Shown here: positions 41,271-50,436 of the stretch, piece by piece
How the letters are laid out: each line of letters starts with the position of its first letter
Numbering within the stretch: the first letter of the stretch is position 1
IMG/VR virus record: IMGVR_UViG_3300029908_000017
Coordinates: 1 to 64,000 of that record
Strand: one strand, 5' to 3'
DNA: 64,000 nt
DNA from: a virus
Translations under genes and position numbers: made by a program
Notes under the pieces: generated by a model
Databases searched by the model: none
Seen by the model: only the letters and a program-made list of their open reading frames with translations
What the model was told of the DNA's origin: nothing

Positions 41271-42382
41271 AAATAATTAGCTTTAAACTTATTCAAAACA
41301 TCTTTAGTTGTACCTGAATTCAAACTATCTAGACATTCAATACCTAGCTGATAATTTTCATCTGTAAAAGTTCCTGACTCTACTAACGTAGCCTTAAAGA
41401 TATCAGAAAGATTATTGTTAGTTATTTCCGAACGAATATTCACGTTTTCAATAACTTGGTTATTCTCCTTCAATAATGTGGTTTTAACAATGGCATGTTC
41501 ATAAAGAAATACAAATTCAGGCAACTTGTTAAACATTCCTTTACTGTATTTTAAGATATATACAGGACGTTTACCTGTAGTACTTAAACTATGTTGAAGT
41601 TCTTTAATTTCTTTATTTTTGAAACTCTGTTTGTCTTTTTCAAATTCCTTATAGCTATCATCTGTAAGATCGAAATAATGAAAGTTACGAATCAATGGAT
41701 ATTCAATAAAGTTTAGTTTATTACCATTCCAATGAATATATCGTTTTTGATTAATCTCGTCTAACTTGGTTACACCTAGAGAGCCACAATAACCTAGAAA
41801 CTGTCCACTCGATAAATACTTATAAGCTCCTGAATGAATATCCCCTGCAATAATACCTTTAAGAGTAGGATGATTAATGACAGTTTCTTCCCAGTTAATA
41901 TGTAATGTTTTTTTCTCTTCGCAATAACCAAACAACAGTGGTTCTTGGTAATGTAAGAATATAAATTCAACAATATCTTTTTTTAGGTTTAGCTGTTCGG
42001 TTAGTTTTTGCAAAACTGCTTCAGAATTATCGCTATAGTCTACTCCTACAAATGTAGACTCAATATTTACAGATTCAAAATCACAGATGTTTTCCCAGTC
42101 CTTATTATCAATTTGTTTTGAATGATCGCCTGAGATAGCTACAGGAGTTATGTTATTTGATTTAAGTTTTTTATTTAGTGTCTTAACAAAATCTATTGAA
42201 TAGGCAGTGGGTTTATTTGTGTCGAATAAATCTCCACAAGAAATAAAATATTTAACCTTTAACTGTATGGCCTTCAATACAGCTAATTCAAGATAGTCGT
42301 AAAGGTCTTTCTTAAGCTCTTCATTGTTAAGTAGTGCTCTCTCTAAATGTACATCGGATACAACTAAAAAACTATTTGTCAT
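41267..42382 (-). CDS. SbcD/Mre11-like nuclease (T4 gp47 type)
   Basis: 371 aa. VVSDVHLE (D-x-H), CGDLFDT (G-D), ISGDHS (where the family has GNHD), FLHYQE and AGDIHSG (GH/D-x-H region) give the metal-binding set of Mre11-type nucleases. It should pair with the SbcC-like ATPase at 37600. Several small genes separate the two, unlike T4 where they are close. The N-to-D change in the third motif is worth noting. Confidence 0.85.
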   Translation of the reverse strand: MTNSFLVVSDVHLERALLNNEELKKDLYDYLELAVLKAIQLKVKYFISCGDLFDTNKPTAYSIDFVKTLNKKLKSNNITPVAISGDHSKQIDNKDWENICDFESVNIESTFVGVDYSDNSEAVLQKLTEQLNLKKDIVEFIFLHYQEPLLFGYCEEKKTLHINWEETVINHPTLKGIIAGDIHSGAYKYLSSGQFLGYCGSLGVTKLDEINQKRYIHWNGNKLNFIEYPLIRNFHYFDLTDDSYKEFEKDKQSFKNKEIKELQHSLSTTGKRPVYILKYSKGMFNKLPEFVFLYEHAIVKTTLLKENNQVIENVNIRSEITNNNLSDIFKATLVESGTFTDENYQLGIECLDSLNSGTTKDVLNKFKANYL

Positions 42383-42648
42383 ATTACTCCTCTTCGAATT
42401 AAGTCATTAATATACTTTTCTTCCATTTCTAGAACTTCACTTCGAATATCACTAAAAAATTGCTTACCATCATAATTGATAGTCGCAACCCATGTCTGAA
42501 GGTTATTATCGAATTCTATTGTAGAAGCGCGTTCCACAGTAGCATTACCAGCTTTCGATTTTAATTTATCTACAAGATTCGAATGCAGAGCTTTGATTGT
42601 ACCGGAAGAATTTATAAATATGCTTTTATAATTCTTGATGAAGCTCAT
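42379..42648 (-). CDS. Small protein of the DUF1257/DUF2997 neighbourhood
   Basis: 89 aa. VERASTIEFDNNLQTW then an F and a Glu-rich helix resembles a small phage family often seen beside DUF2997. Function unknown. It overlaps the nuclease gene by four bases. Confidence 0.55.
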   Translation of the reverse strand: MSFIKNYKSIFINSSGTIKALHSNLVDKLKSKAGNATVERASTIEFDNNLQTWVATINYDGKQFFSDIRSEVLEMEEKYINDLIRRGVI

Positions 42649-42823
42649 TTATTGTTTCTTCTTCGTATTCATCTGTATACAAACGAGTATTCTCTTTTGC
42701 ACCACCTAAAAACTTCTCCAACCGAGATGTCGCTTCTGCACAAGTAGGCCCAAACCCTTGTACATCCCCTATGGAAATATCTCCATTTTTTGCAATTTTA
42801 ACTTTATAAGATTGTTTTGACAT
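42626..42823 (-). CDS. DUF2997-family small protein
   Basis: 65 aa from ATG 42821-42823 (MSKQSYKVKIAKNGDISI). Strand-turn-strand, then GFGPTCAEATSRLEKFLGG and a DEYEEE tail: the pattern of DUF2997. Members usually travel with a Ycf46-like AAA+ ATPase and DUF1257, both present in this window. Biochemical role unknown. Confidence 0.68.
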   Translation of the reverse strand: MSKQSYKVKIAKNGDISIGDVQGFGPTCAEATSRLEKFLGGAKENTRLYTDEYEEETINELHQEL

Positions 42824-42824
42824 A

Positions 42825-43031
42825 TTATTCACTAATTTTTAATACTTTAGCAGGTATATTAATACTTACATGACTAGGGTTAATTACATCGATAAACGCA
42901 GCATCATGATCAGCACTAAGTTGAGGCTTTAATACTTTATTCGTAGAAACTCTAAGTAACGTACAGCCACTCTCATCATCCACATAAATATTATTACCTA
43001 CAATTCGCAATTGACTAACTTTAATATTCAT
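42825..43031 (-). CDS. Hypothetical small beta-rich protein
   Basis: 68 aa, mostly strands (NIYVDDESGCTLLRVST). No family recognised. It lies between the DUF2997 and DUF1257 genes. Confidence 0.58.
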   Translation of the reverse strand: MNIKVSQLRIVGNNIYVDDESGCTLLRVSTNKVLKPQLSADHDAAFIDVINPSHVSINIPAKVLKISE

Positions 43032-43275
43032 CTTTTATATATTCATAATTGGTATCAAAATCAATTTTATCCAATCGTGAAGCATCAAATCGTATTTTTG
43101 CTTTATGTACTCTATCTGTATTGCCTTTGTAAATATAAATCAATACAGCTGTTGCAATATCACCTGATTCAAAAATAATTTTATCTTCCGGAACCAACAA
43201 TCGGTCAGATGGTGGTTCATCTAGCCCAATAAAATAGTCATGGAGAAATTTACGTATCACTGCTTTACTTTGCAT
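43021..43275 (-). CDS. Hypothetical small protein
   Basis: 84 aa. Helix (VIRKFLHDYFIGLDEPP), then strands. No family recognised. Overlaps the 42825 gene by 11 bases. Confidence 0.58.
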   Translation of the reverse strand: MQSKAVIRKFLHDYFIGLDEPPSDRLLVPEDKIIFESGDIATAVLIYIYKGNTDRVHKAKIRFDASRLDKIDFDTNYEYIKDEY

Positions 43276-43282
43276 AAATTAC

Positions 43283-43663
43283 TTAGTTAAGACAAAATTC
43301 AATAATTCCTTCATCCGTAGTATTGATTTCGTATTCCAATTCCTCTTCTTCAAAATATGCCTTGGTCAATTCAAAACTATATCGTTGTTTCAAACTATCC
43401 AGATTTTCACCAAGTTGTTGCGCAATTGAAGAATCATAAAAATCCCCATAAATTTTATATTCACCATCAATAAGGTTGATACCCAAATCGTAACCATCCT
43501 GAGGATTGACTGCTACGTAATCATAAATCGTTTCTCTAGCTGGATCATTACGATATGTACGTGCTTTAGTTTTTTCTACAATTCGCCAGCCGAAATTTTC
43601 CAATGATTTATCCAATAATTGGAAATTACTAATATTTGTTTTTATTTCAACGGTGTGACTCAT
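43283..43663 (-). CDS. DUF1257 (Ycf35-like) protein
   Basis: 126 aa. MSHTVEIKTNISNFQLLDKS opening, GW near residue 25, DGYDLGINLIDGEYKIYGDF in the middle and an acidic C-terminal half match the Ycf35/DUF1257 family of plastids, cyanobacteria and phages. It is one member of the Ycf46/DUF1257/DUF2997 set. Function unknown. Confidence 0.72.
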   Translation of the reverse strand: MSHTVEIKTNISNFQLLDKSLENFGWRIVEKTKARTYRNDPARETIYDYVAVNPQDGYDLGINLIDGEYKIYGDFYDSSIAQQLGENLDSLKQRYSFELTKAYFEEEELEYEINTTDEGIIEFCLN

Positions 43664-43667
43664 TTTT

Positions 43668-43946
43668 TTATATTTTAATTTTTGTTAAATCTTTTGTAAT
43701 AATCTCAACATATTCAATATTGAGTTTATCAAAAGCATCTTGAATACATAAAAGTATATCATATTTTGAATAAGTGGATATTTCATTATTCTCAAATGAT
43801 TGCATTTTAATTAAATCATTTTCAACATTAATAATATCTCCCTTTATTACTTCACATAAAGGGAGATTATCAATCAGTACTACATCATTCTTATCATAGA
43901 TTCGAAGGATGTCAAATTGGTTAGGGTAAGCACAGTCAACAGACAT
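43668..43946 (-). CDS. Hypothetical protein
   Basis: 92 aa from ATG 43944-43946 (MSVDCAYPNQFD). Longer readings would overlap the 43948 gene by 50-80 bases, so I prefer this start right after its stop. Beta-rich, no family recognised. Confidence 0.55.
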   Translation of the reverse strand: MSVDCAYPNQFDILRIYDKNDVVLIDNLPLCEVIKGDIINVENDLIKMQSFENNEISTYSKYDILLCIQDAFDKLNIEYVEIITKDLTKIKI

Positions 43947-43947
43947 A

Positions 43948-44226
43948 TCAGGATAATTTAATTTCAACTTGTTTATTATAAACCCTAGTAAAGCTTGCAT
44001 CGTCCAACGCGCTATACATAGCTTCACTTACACATAACAATTTCTCTGAGGCTACCTCAAGCAATAACAAATTATTACCATCATTATTCTCCCTATCCGG
44101 ATAAGATAAAGATATATAATAGTGCTCAGAATTACCATCAACTTGTTGATATATACCCGGTTCACTTAATACATCATTTAAATCAATAAAAGATTTATCT
44201 TCTTTTACAATAATTTCTATATTCAT
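43948..44226 (-). CDS. Hypothetical protein
   Basis: 92 aa, acidic, strand-rich (IEIIVKEDKSFIDL, HYYISLSYPD). No family recognised. One base after the 44228 stop. Confidence 0.58.
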   Translation of the reverse strand: MNIEIIVKEDKSFIDLNDVLSEPGIYQQVDGNSEHYYISLSYPDRENNDGNNLLLLEVASEKLLCVSEAMYSALDDASFTRVYNKQVEIKLS

Positions 44227-44227
44227 A

Positions 44228-45340
44228 TTATATTTCCAATGCTCGAAGATATTCTCCAGTAATTGAAGATATATCTGAAGTATTTTCAGCTACAGTTTTA
44301 ACATCTAACAAGAATTCTTTTAAAGCATTTCGGTCATCGACATTATCTTTACTTTTCAGATCTCGGTTTTCTGCAAGAAACGTCTGTACTTCTGTGATAC
44401 GTTCTTCTAACACTTTGTCACCAAAGATATTCAATTTTTCAAAATCTTGTATCTTTTTTAACAACGTGTTCTTATTAACATCAGAAACAACGTCGCCTTT
44501 ATTAATTTTATTAATAATTACAGCAAAAACACTATTTACACTTTCACGCAATTCTTTGATTGAGTTATCGACAAAATTGGTAATTTGTTCCAACTGTTTT
44601 GCAGCTTGTTGGTTATAATGTTCCTTGGCTTCGTTAACAGTGGCAGCAACTTGAGCTTCTTCTTCCAATAATACCCGAATATTAACCTCTTGTAGCTCGT
44701 TAGGCATATTAATACGGAATTCGGAATATTCGAAATTAAACTTTCCACGTATCTCATTTACTGATGGGTATGCCGGTCGTAGAACATCTGCATATTCTGG
44801 ATAAGCCGCAAGTGCTTCTGTTTTATATTGCTCGTAATTCTCTACAAACGAATCAACAAGAATATTAAATTCTTCCTTATAGGTCTCTAATTGTTTACGT
44901 ACCTCTTCCAGATTATGAAAAGCTACAAAATGTGCTTCCGCAATAGGAAAGCGATTACTCATTCGCTTAAGATACAATCTAGCACGTTGTTCAATTTGAG
45001 CAAATTGATTAAACAATACTGGTTTAACCAGCATCTTTTTGCCAAGTTTAATAATATCTGGGACTTTTTCAATTTCCAGGTCCGATTCTTTTAATGAAGT
45101 AGACATACTCCACCTTGAAATATGAATAGATATTAGTACACCTGTACTAAACAACTTATCATAGTAACGATCAAGAACTCGGATTTGATTGTGATTTTCC
45201 AATTCCTCAACTAATTGTTGCCCTCGTTGGTTTACAGGGGTGTCCAGAACCTCTGTAACACTTATTGATTCTTCCGATTGTTCCAATATATCAATATTAG
45301 AATCCACTAACTCTTCGATAACTTTCTTATGTCTTCCCAT
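44228..45340 (-). CDS. DUF3150-like protein
   Basis: 370 aa. HISRWSMSTSLKESDLE and LGKKMLVKPVLFNQFAQIEQRARLYL-like segments, then SNRFPIAEAHFV and a long helical C-terminal half, fit the DUF3150 pattern. Such proteins often accompany AAA+ ATPases in phages and may be their partner. It ends EYLRALEI, close to the tag seen on three other proteins. Family call by eye. Confidence 0.58.
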   Translation of the reverse strand: MGRHKKVIEELVDSNIDILEQSEESISVTEVLDTPVNQRGQQLVEELENHNQIRVLDRYYDKLFSTGVLISIHISRWSMSTSLKESDLEIEKVPDIIKLGKKMLVKPVLFNQFAQIEQRARLYLKRMSNRFPIAEAHFVAFHNLEEVRKQLETYKEEFNILVDSFVENYEQYKTEALAAYPEYADVLRPAYPSVNEIRGKFNFEYSEFRINMPNELQEVNIRVLLEEEAQVAATVNEAKEHYNQQAAKQLEQITNFVDNSIKELRESVNSVFAVIINKINKGDVVSDVNKNTLLKKIQDFEKLNIFGDKVLEERITEVQTFLAENRDLKSKDNVDDRNALKEFLLDVKTVAENTSDISSITGEYLRALEI

Positions 45341-45342
45341 AT

Positions 45343-46908
45343 TTATTTAACCTCAATTAATTCACCTTTGTTATTCAATGTATACCAAGTATTAGCTTTA
45401 ATACCATCTTCTCCTGCATAACCGACAACTATACGATTACGGTTACCGTCATCCCAAACCAAAGATAAGCAACCATTTTCTCCGACTTTTGTTTTTCCAT
45501 ACAATCCTGCCACAACTGCAATAGTATCTTTACCAACAGCTGCTGCTGTGCTGTAATATCCTGAACTCGCTGCTTTGCTGGAATTACCTGAACTCTCTGC
45601 TTTGCTGTAATCTCCTGAACTCGCTGCTGTGCTGTAATCTCCTGAACTCGCTGCTGTGCTGGAATCTCCTGAACTCGCTGCTTTGCTGTAATCTCCTGAA
45701 CTCGCTGCTGTGCTGTAATCTCCTGAACTCGCTGCTTTGCTGGAATTACCTGAACTCACTGCTGTGCTGGAATCTCCTGAACTCGCTGCTTTGCTGGAAT
45801 CTCCTGAACTCGCTGTTTTGCTGTAATATCCTGAACTCACTGCTTTGCTGGAATATCCTGAACTCGCTGCTTTGCTGTAATCTCCTGAACTCGCTGTTTT
45901 GCTGGAATTACCTGAACTCACTGCTTTGCTGTAATCTCCTGAACTCGCTGCTGTGCTGGAATTACCTGAACTCGCTGCTTTGCTGTAATCTCCTGAACTC
46001 GCTGCTGTGCTGTAATATCCTGAACTCGCTGCTTTGCTGTAATCTCCTGAACTCGCTGTTTTGCTGGAATCTCCTGAACTCGCTGCTGTGCTGGAATTAC
46101 CTGAACTCACTGCTTTGCTGTAATCTCCTGAACTCGCTGCTGTGCTGGAATTACCTGAACTCGCTGCTTTGCTGTAATCTCCTGAACTCGCTGCTTTGCT
46201 GTAATCTCCTGAACTCGCTGCTTTGCTGTAATCTCCTGAACTCGCTGCTGTGCTGGAATCTCCTGAACTCGCTGCTGTGCTGGAATCTCCTGAACTCGCT
46301 GTTTTGCTGGAATCTCCTGAACTCGCTGCTGTGCTGGAATTACCTGAACTCACTGCTTTGCTGTAATCTCCTGAACTCGCTGCTTTGCTGTAATCTCCTG
46401 AACTCGCTGCTGTGCTGTAATATCCTGAACTCGCTGCTTTGCTGTAATCTCCTGAACTCGCTGTTTTGCTGGAATCAAGTTTTTTAACTTTTAAAATTAA
46501 ATCGTTAACCTGTTTATCAATTTTTGTTTTATTGCAAAACAAGCGAGCAATTAATTCTGGTGTTGCGTCGTTTAATTCCCAAACTTTATTCAATACATCT
46601 GAATACTGTGGTTCGGAAAAATAATCTAAGGCTACCTCCTTACCCTTTAAAGCGTTCATTAAACTTGTATAATGTGACGTAATGGAAGAAACTTGGTGTT
46701 GTGTTAATGTAGAAATATCATCGTTCTTAACAACATTTTCCAAAACGAAATCACCAATCCCATTCCATTCGCATTCAACAAATCTTTTTTGTTTATGAAC
46801 ACTATCGTTTTCTGTCCATTTAAACAATTCAACAGCCTTACTATGGCTATTACCAGGTTCATGGGCTATAACTCCATCACGTCTAACAACAATACTATGA
46901 AAATCACA
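45343..46908 (-). CDS. DUF7666-type nonapeptide-repeat protein
   Basis: 521 aa from ATG 46906-46908 (MCDFHSIVVRRDGVIAH); an earlier start is unlikely. N-terminal domain to about residue 145, then 34 nonapeptides ASSG[DNY][YS]S[KT]A, then a cap of about 75 residues (KTKVGENGCLSLVWDDGN). A cap domain plus YS-A repeats is typical of a phage and bacterial family with a DUF7666 domain. The repeats probably form a beta-solenoid. Function unknown. Second solenoid gene in the window. Confidence 0.78.
   Translation of the reverse strand, partial: CDFHSIVVRRDGVIAHEPGNSHSKAVELFKWTENDSVHKQKRFVECEWNGIGDFVLENVVKNDDISTLTQHQVSSITSHYTSLMNALKGKEVALDYFSEPQYSDVLNKVWELNDATPELIARLFCNKTKIDKQVNDLILKVKKLDSSKTASSGDYSKAASSGYYSTAASSGDYSKAASSGDYSKAVSSGNSSTAASSGDSSKTASSGDSSTAASSGDSSTAASSGDYSKAASSGDYSKAASSGDYSKAASSGNSSTAASSGDYSKAVSSGNSSTAASSGDSSKTASSGDYSKAASSGYYSTAASSGDYSKAASSGNSSTAASSGDYSKAVSSGNSSKTASSGDYSKAASSGYSSKAVSSGYYSKTASSGDSSKAASSGDSSTAVSSGNSSKAASSGDYSTAASSGDYSKAASSGDSSTAASSGDYSTAASSGDYSKAESSGNSSKAASSGYYSTAAAVGKDTIAVVAGLYGKTKVGENGCLSLVWDDGNRNRIVVGYAGEDGIKANTWYTLNNKGELIEVK
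45550..46478. repeat. 27-bp coding tandem repeat, 34 copies
   Basis: The core CTGAACT recurs every 27 bases from 45561 to 46452. Units differ by a few fixed alternatives (TAATCTC, GGAATTA, TAATATC), giving Asp/Asn/Tyr and Tyr/Ser choices. Longer blocks of units recur, indicating expansion by segmental duplication. Confidence 0.95.
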
Positions 46909-46915
46909 CATAATT

Positions 46916-47095
46916 TTAATATTCCAATTCAATAACTATTTCACCACTAGGTCTTGTCCATTCCAGATTACTGTACCTAACCAAATTTGCGCAGCGATAT
47001 TCAATTTCAGCTTCTCTCGCTACGAATACAACGTCTTTATCAAGTATATCTTTGCGATTTTCCAATATTTGAATTATTAATTCTCTATAAGTCAT
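46916..47095 (-). CDS. Hypothetical small protein
   Basis: 59 aa from ATG 47093-47095 (MTYRELIIQILENRKDIL). A helical start then strands; resembles short phage proteins with a TYRELI opening. Function unknown. Confidence 0.6.
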   Translation of the reverse strand: MTYRELIIQILENRKDILDKDVVFVAREAEIEYRCANLVRYSNLEWTRPSGEIVIELEY

Positions 47096-47099
47096 AATT

Positions 47100-47321
47100 T
47101 TATAGATCAATATCTTTTTTAAAATCGTAAACAATAACATTGTCAGGTAATGATTCTTCCTGAAAATAACCTACTTCTATCAATGTATGCTGTGCTTTTT
47201 GCAGTACACGTGATTCTACATTTGTAGGATCTTTCACCTTTAAAACTAATGTATAGATATCAAACAAAGCATATAGCATTTCTGAATATTCACGACTTCT
47301 CAATTTTTCAAAATAACTCAT
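47100..47321 (-). CDS. Hypothetical small protein
   Basis: 73 aa, helical, contains SEMLYALFDIYTLVLKV. Overlaps the AAA+ gene by four bases (ATGA), so it is co-translated with it. Function unknown. Confidence 0.58.
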   Translation of the reverse strand: MSYFEKLRSREYSEMLYALFDIYTLVLKVKDPTNVESRVLQKAQHTLIEVGYFQEESLPDNVIVYDFKKDIDL

Positions 47322-48913
47322 ATCTCCATACTTCTTAAAATAGTTTCCGAGTTTTCAATAATTTCACCATCTTTTCCAGCAATTTGTAACTTACCTTTTG
47401 CGGAATCTCTCATACTTTTTAAACGTTCTGGATACATCTCAGCGTTAGGCTTGAATCTTTTAATCTCTGCTAACAAATCTTCTTCTAATACTTCTCGGCT
47501 ATCATGATAGAAAGCACGAAACAAAGCAGATTTGATTAGTTCTTCAATCTCCGAGCCAATATAATTGTTTGTTAATTTAGCTAATTTTTTTAAACTAAAC
47601 TTTTCAGGATCACGATTATATTTTATCAATAGCTTTTTAAATATATCCTCACGTTCTTCTAAATCAGGCAGGTCTACCCAAAAAGCAGCATCGAATCGAC
47701 CCGGACGTAATAAGGCAGGAGGTAGAATTAAATGATTGTTACAGGTACCGATAAAGAATGGTGCAGAATCATTCCCACGATCTGCCAAATACGTCAGAAA
47801 CGCTCCAAGCATTCGTGAGCCTACACCCGAATCACCAATACCCGATGTAGCGTTTGAACTCAATGACTTTTCAATTTCATCAATCAAAACCACACATTTG
47901 CCTATCGATTCAATGGTCTGTAAGACTTGTCGTAAGTTGCGTTCAGAATCTCCTACATGAGAAGAAAACAACTTCCCAATATCCAATAAAAATAAAGGTA
48001 CTTTAAATTCTGTAGAAATAGCACGAGCGGTAATGCTCTTACCACCACCAGGAATACCACAAAGAATTATACCACGAGGAGTACAAAGACCATATTCTTT
48101 TGCTTCTTTACTAAATGCCCGTTTTCTAAGATTGACCCAATTCTTTAGACCTTCAAATCCACCAATATTATCAAAACTAATGCCCGTTTCAATGTATTCT
48201 AATAAACTATTCTTTTTAATTTGAGTTATCTTTTCATTAAAAACAATCTTTATAAACTCGTCATTGAACTCACCCTTCGTACAAACAAAGGCAAAGGCCA
48301 AAGCAGACTCTACTTCGTTATTAGCCATACCTTTACAGGCTTCAATAACGTTCTCAATAAAATCTTCGTCTAATTTTGCTTCTGGTTTATTTTTGGCTTT
48401 TCTAGAAACGTTGGCACTGATTAATGTGTCATTAAACTTTTCACGTATTGCTTTTTTATCAGGTAACTCATATTCCACTATCTGAATTTCCTTTTCTAAC
48501 TCCAAAGGGATATTGAAATTTGGAGAAATAAAAATCAAGGTGTTGCCATCTCTTCGTAAATAACTACTGAGATTACGTAAACACCGAATATAATCTTTTG
48601 ATTTCATCTTACTATCCATCTCTAGATGGAAGTCAAGAAGAACGTAAGCACTTCGTTTTTCGTTACGGCCTGCTGAGTTAAGAAGAAATTCAAATAACTT
48701 ATTTGGGTCATCCGTACCTTTAATTATATTGCCGTCTTTATTCAAGTCTACTAAACCAGTAATACAATCCCAGCGATAAAAGGTGCCGAACTTCTCACGT
48801 TTAGGCAATATCGTTAGTAGGTCATTGGTAACACGTTTTTCTTCATGTGTATTGATTACCAGCATTGGATAACTGGCTTTTGCGTAATTTAATATTTTAT
48901 CGTTAAAATTCAT
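47318..48913 (-). CDS. AAA+ ATPase, Ycf46-like
   Basis: 531 aa. Residues 1-150 match the Ycf46-type N-terminal domain (AKASYPMLVINTHEEKRV, YVLLDFH, LIFISP, IVEYELP). The AAA+ module carries Walker A GIPGGGKS (about 288-295), Walker B VVLIDEIEKSL, sensor GTCNN and an arginine-finger region LRPGRFD. Such ATPases remodel protein complexes. It belongs with the DUF1257 and DUF2997 genes 4-6 kb downstream. It ends in RSMEI. Confidence 0.88.
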   Translation of the reverse strand: MNFNDKILNYAKASYPMLVINTHEEKRVTNDLLTILPKREKFGTFYRWDCITGLVDLNKDGNIIKGTDDPNKLFEFLLNSAGRNEKRSAYVLLDFHLEMDSKMKSKDYIRCLRNLSSYLRRDGNTLIFISPNFNIPLELEKEIQIVEYELPDKKAIREKFNDTLISANVSRKAKNKPEAKLDEDFIENVIEACKGMANNEVESALAFAFVCTKGEFNDEFIKIVFNEKITQIKKNSLLEYIETGISFDNIGGFEGLKNWVNLRKRAFSKEAKEYGLCTPRGIILCGIPGGGKSITARAISTEFKVPLFLLDIGKLFSSHVGDSERNLRQVLQTIESIGKCVVLIDEIEKSLSSNATSGIGDSGVGSRMLGAFLTYLADRGNDSAPFFIGTCNNHLILPPALLRPGRFDAAFWVDLPDLEEREDIFKKLLIKYNRDPEKFSLKKLAKLTNNYIGSEIEELIKSALFRAFYHDSREVLEEDLLAEIKRFKPNAEMYPERLKSMRDSAKGKLQIAGKDGEIIENSETILRSMEI

Positions 48914-49293
48914 AATTGTTTGTCAATAATATTTGCGATTTCTACAAATGATGTATCCTGATCGTTAAGTTCAACTAATAATTTACGAGTAGAAAGTGGA
49001 TTGCCACATTTATAATCTACACTAGGGCAATTACTTTTAAGTCCTGCCCAATTTTTTACACTTTCAGAAAGAACCGAGAGAGTACCTTCAAATTCATAAA
49101 CATTATAATAATCACTATTGTCATCTACTCGCGAATGTTTGTCTGTCCATTCCCGGTTATTAGATTTGATATATAAATCGGTCAATACGCCCAAACAACA
49201 ATATTTATCATTAAATCTAAGCGTACCTTTTCCTTGCTTATATTTTCCAGACCTTAATGCATCTACCCACTTCTTCTTAATCTCTTGATTCAT
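48910..49293 (-). CDS. Conserved phage protein (CCLGVLTDL motif)
   Basis: 127 aa. KWVDALRSGKYKQGKGTLR, YCCLGVLTDLY, NWAGL and LNDQDTSFVEIANII define a family common in phages, never assigned a role. Overlaps the AAA+ gene by four bases. Confidence 0.7.
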   Translation of the reverse strand: MNQEIKKKWVDALRSGKYKQGKGTLRFNDKYCCLGVLTDLYIKSNNREWTDKHSRVDDNSDYYNVYEFEGTLSVLSESVKNWAGLKSNCPSVDYKCGNPLSTRKLLVELNDQDTSFVEIANIIDKQL

Positions 49294-49326
49294 TTCTAGA
49301 GGCTTCTATAAAGTTTTGATAACCAC

Positions 49327-49707
49327 TCATTTCAAAGTTTCTCCATCAAATGACTTATCATCGATATTAAAAAAATTTATTAAATTTAAATAAATATAAT
49401 AACGAGGGCTAATTTTCCTTAAAGCAGCTTGTGCTAAAATATGTGATTTAGCTGATTTATTAGAATACTTATCGATATAGTCAACAATTGATTCCAAAGT
49501 ATGCCTTGGAGACGAATTACCTATTCTTACAACACTACTATTAAATAATTTAATAGCTGTAGATGTGGAAGAATCAATAATCCCACCTATTTTATTTGGA
49601 TCATTCTTTTTACATTTTGTAATCTTACCGTCAGCAGTTGGTTTTACAGTATCACCAGCTTGTAAAGCTTTTGGAGGTCTTCCCCTTTTTCTTTTAATTT
49701 CTTCCAT
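49327..49707 (-). CDS. Hypothetical protein with AT-hook
   Basis: 126 aa. KRKRGRPPKA at residues 5-14 is a textbook AT-hook, suggesting minor-groove binding of AT-rich DNA. The rest is helical. Function unknown. Confidence 0.62.
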   Translation of the reverse strand: MEEIKRKRGRPPKALQAGDTVKPTADGKITKCKKNDPNKIGGIIDSSTSTAIKLFNSSVVRIGNSSPRHTLESIVDYIDKYSNKSAKSHILAQAALRKISPRYYIYLNLINFFNIDDKSFDGETLK

Positions 49708-49708
49708 A

Positions 49709-50026
49709 TTATGATTGTTTTATCGAATTGGTTAATACTTCCAATTCTTCCTTCGTTAATTTCGATTTTGCTTGTTCAGCAATTTTTTCAAGCCTTAAAT
49801 TTTCAGCATTATTCAAGCTCCACTCTTCCATTACGTTATAAATGGAATTAATATCTGCGTCTACAAAATCATCAGTTCTAACTTGCGTATACTCACCATC
49901 TCCTAAAATATTACGAAATTGAATAAGCCTTACATTATCTTTTGAAAAAAATGATGTAACTGCTATCTTGTTATCCAACGCATAACAAAACAAATCAAAT
50001 AACTTAATCTTAAACTCTTCACTCAT
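49709..50026 (-). CDS. Hypothetical protein
   Basis: 105 aa. Strand-rich start and Glu/Lys helical end (KSKLTKEELEVLTNSIKQS). No family recognised. Overlaps the 50023 gene by four bases. Confidence 0.58.
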   Translation of the reverse strand: MSEEFKIKLFDLFCYALDNKIAVTSFFSKDNVRLIQFRNILGDGEYTQVRTDDFVDADINSIYNVMEEWSLNNAENLRLEKIAEQAKSKLTKEELEVLTNSIKQS

Positions 50027-50436
50027 ACGTTTACTTTAATAAATTCATCAGGGTTAATATACTTTTCAAAGGAATAAATATCACCTTTTCTAGAAGGCGA
50101 CCAGAAATAACCCAAATTATGCCAAATAGCTACGTCGTGAAAAGCCTCATCAAATACCGAGAATCCATTTCCTTTAAAAAATGCGGGCAGTCGTCTTACA
50201 CATTTATCAGAAGAAACAACATAAAAATATTCAGGTAGCTCATCTAATGTGATAAAACGCTTTTCTTTTGTTTTTTCCACTTTGATACGGTAATCATAAT
50301 ATGACCAATTCCATAACATTAAAGCAGTACTAGACCTAGACCAGCTACTCTCCTTTGTAAGTATATCTATGTATTCAATAATTTTTCCATCCAACGCTGC
50401 TTGCATTACTTCAATTTTTTCTTTTAACGTTTTCAT
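50023..50436 (-). CDS. Small phage protein, related to the 26491 gene
   Basis: 137 aa. EKIEVMQAALDGKIIE, two W-rich segments, YRIKV and FWSPSRKGDIYSFEK line up with the 26491 protein. The layout (helix, W-x-W, YRIK) is common in phages. Function unknown. Confidence 0.6.
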   Translation of the reverse strand: MKTLKEKIEVMQAALDGKIIEYIDILTKESSWSRSSTALMLWNWSYYDYRIKVEKTKEKRFITLDELPEYFYVVSSDKCVRRLPAFFKGNGFSVFDEAFHDVAIWHNLGYFWSPSRKGDIYSFEKYINPDEFIKVNV

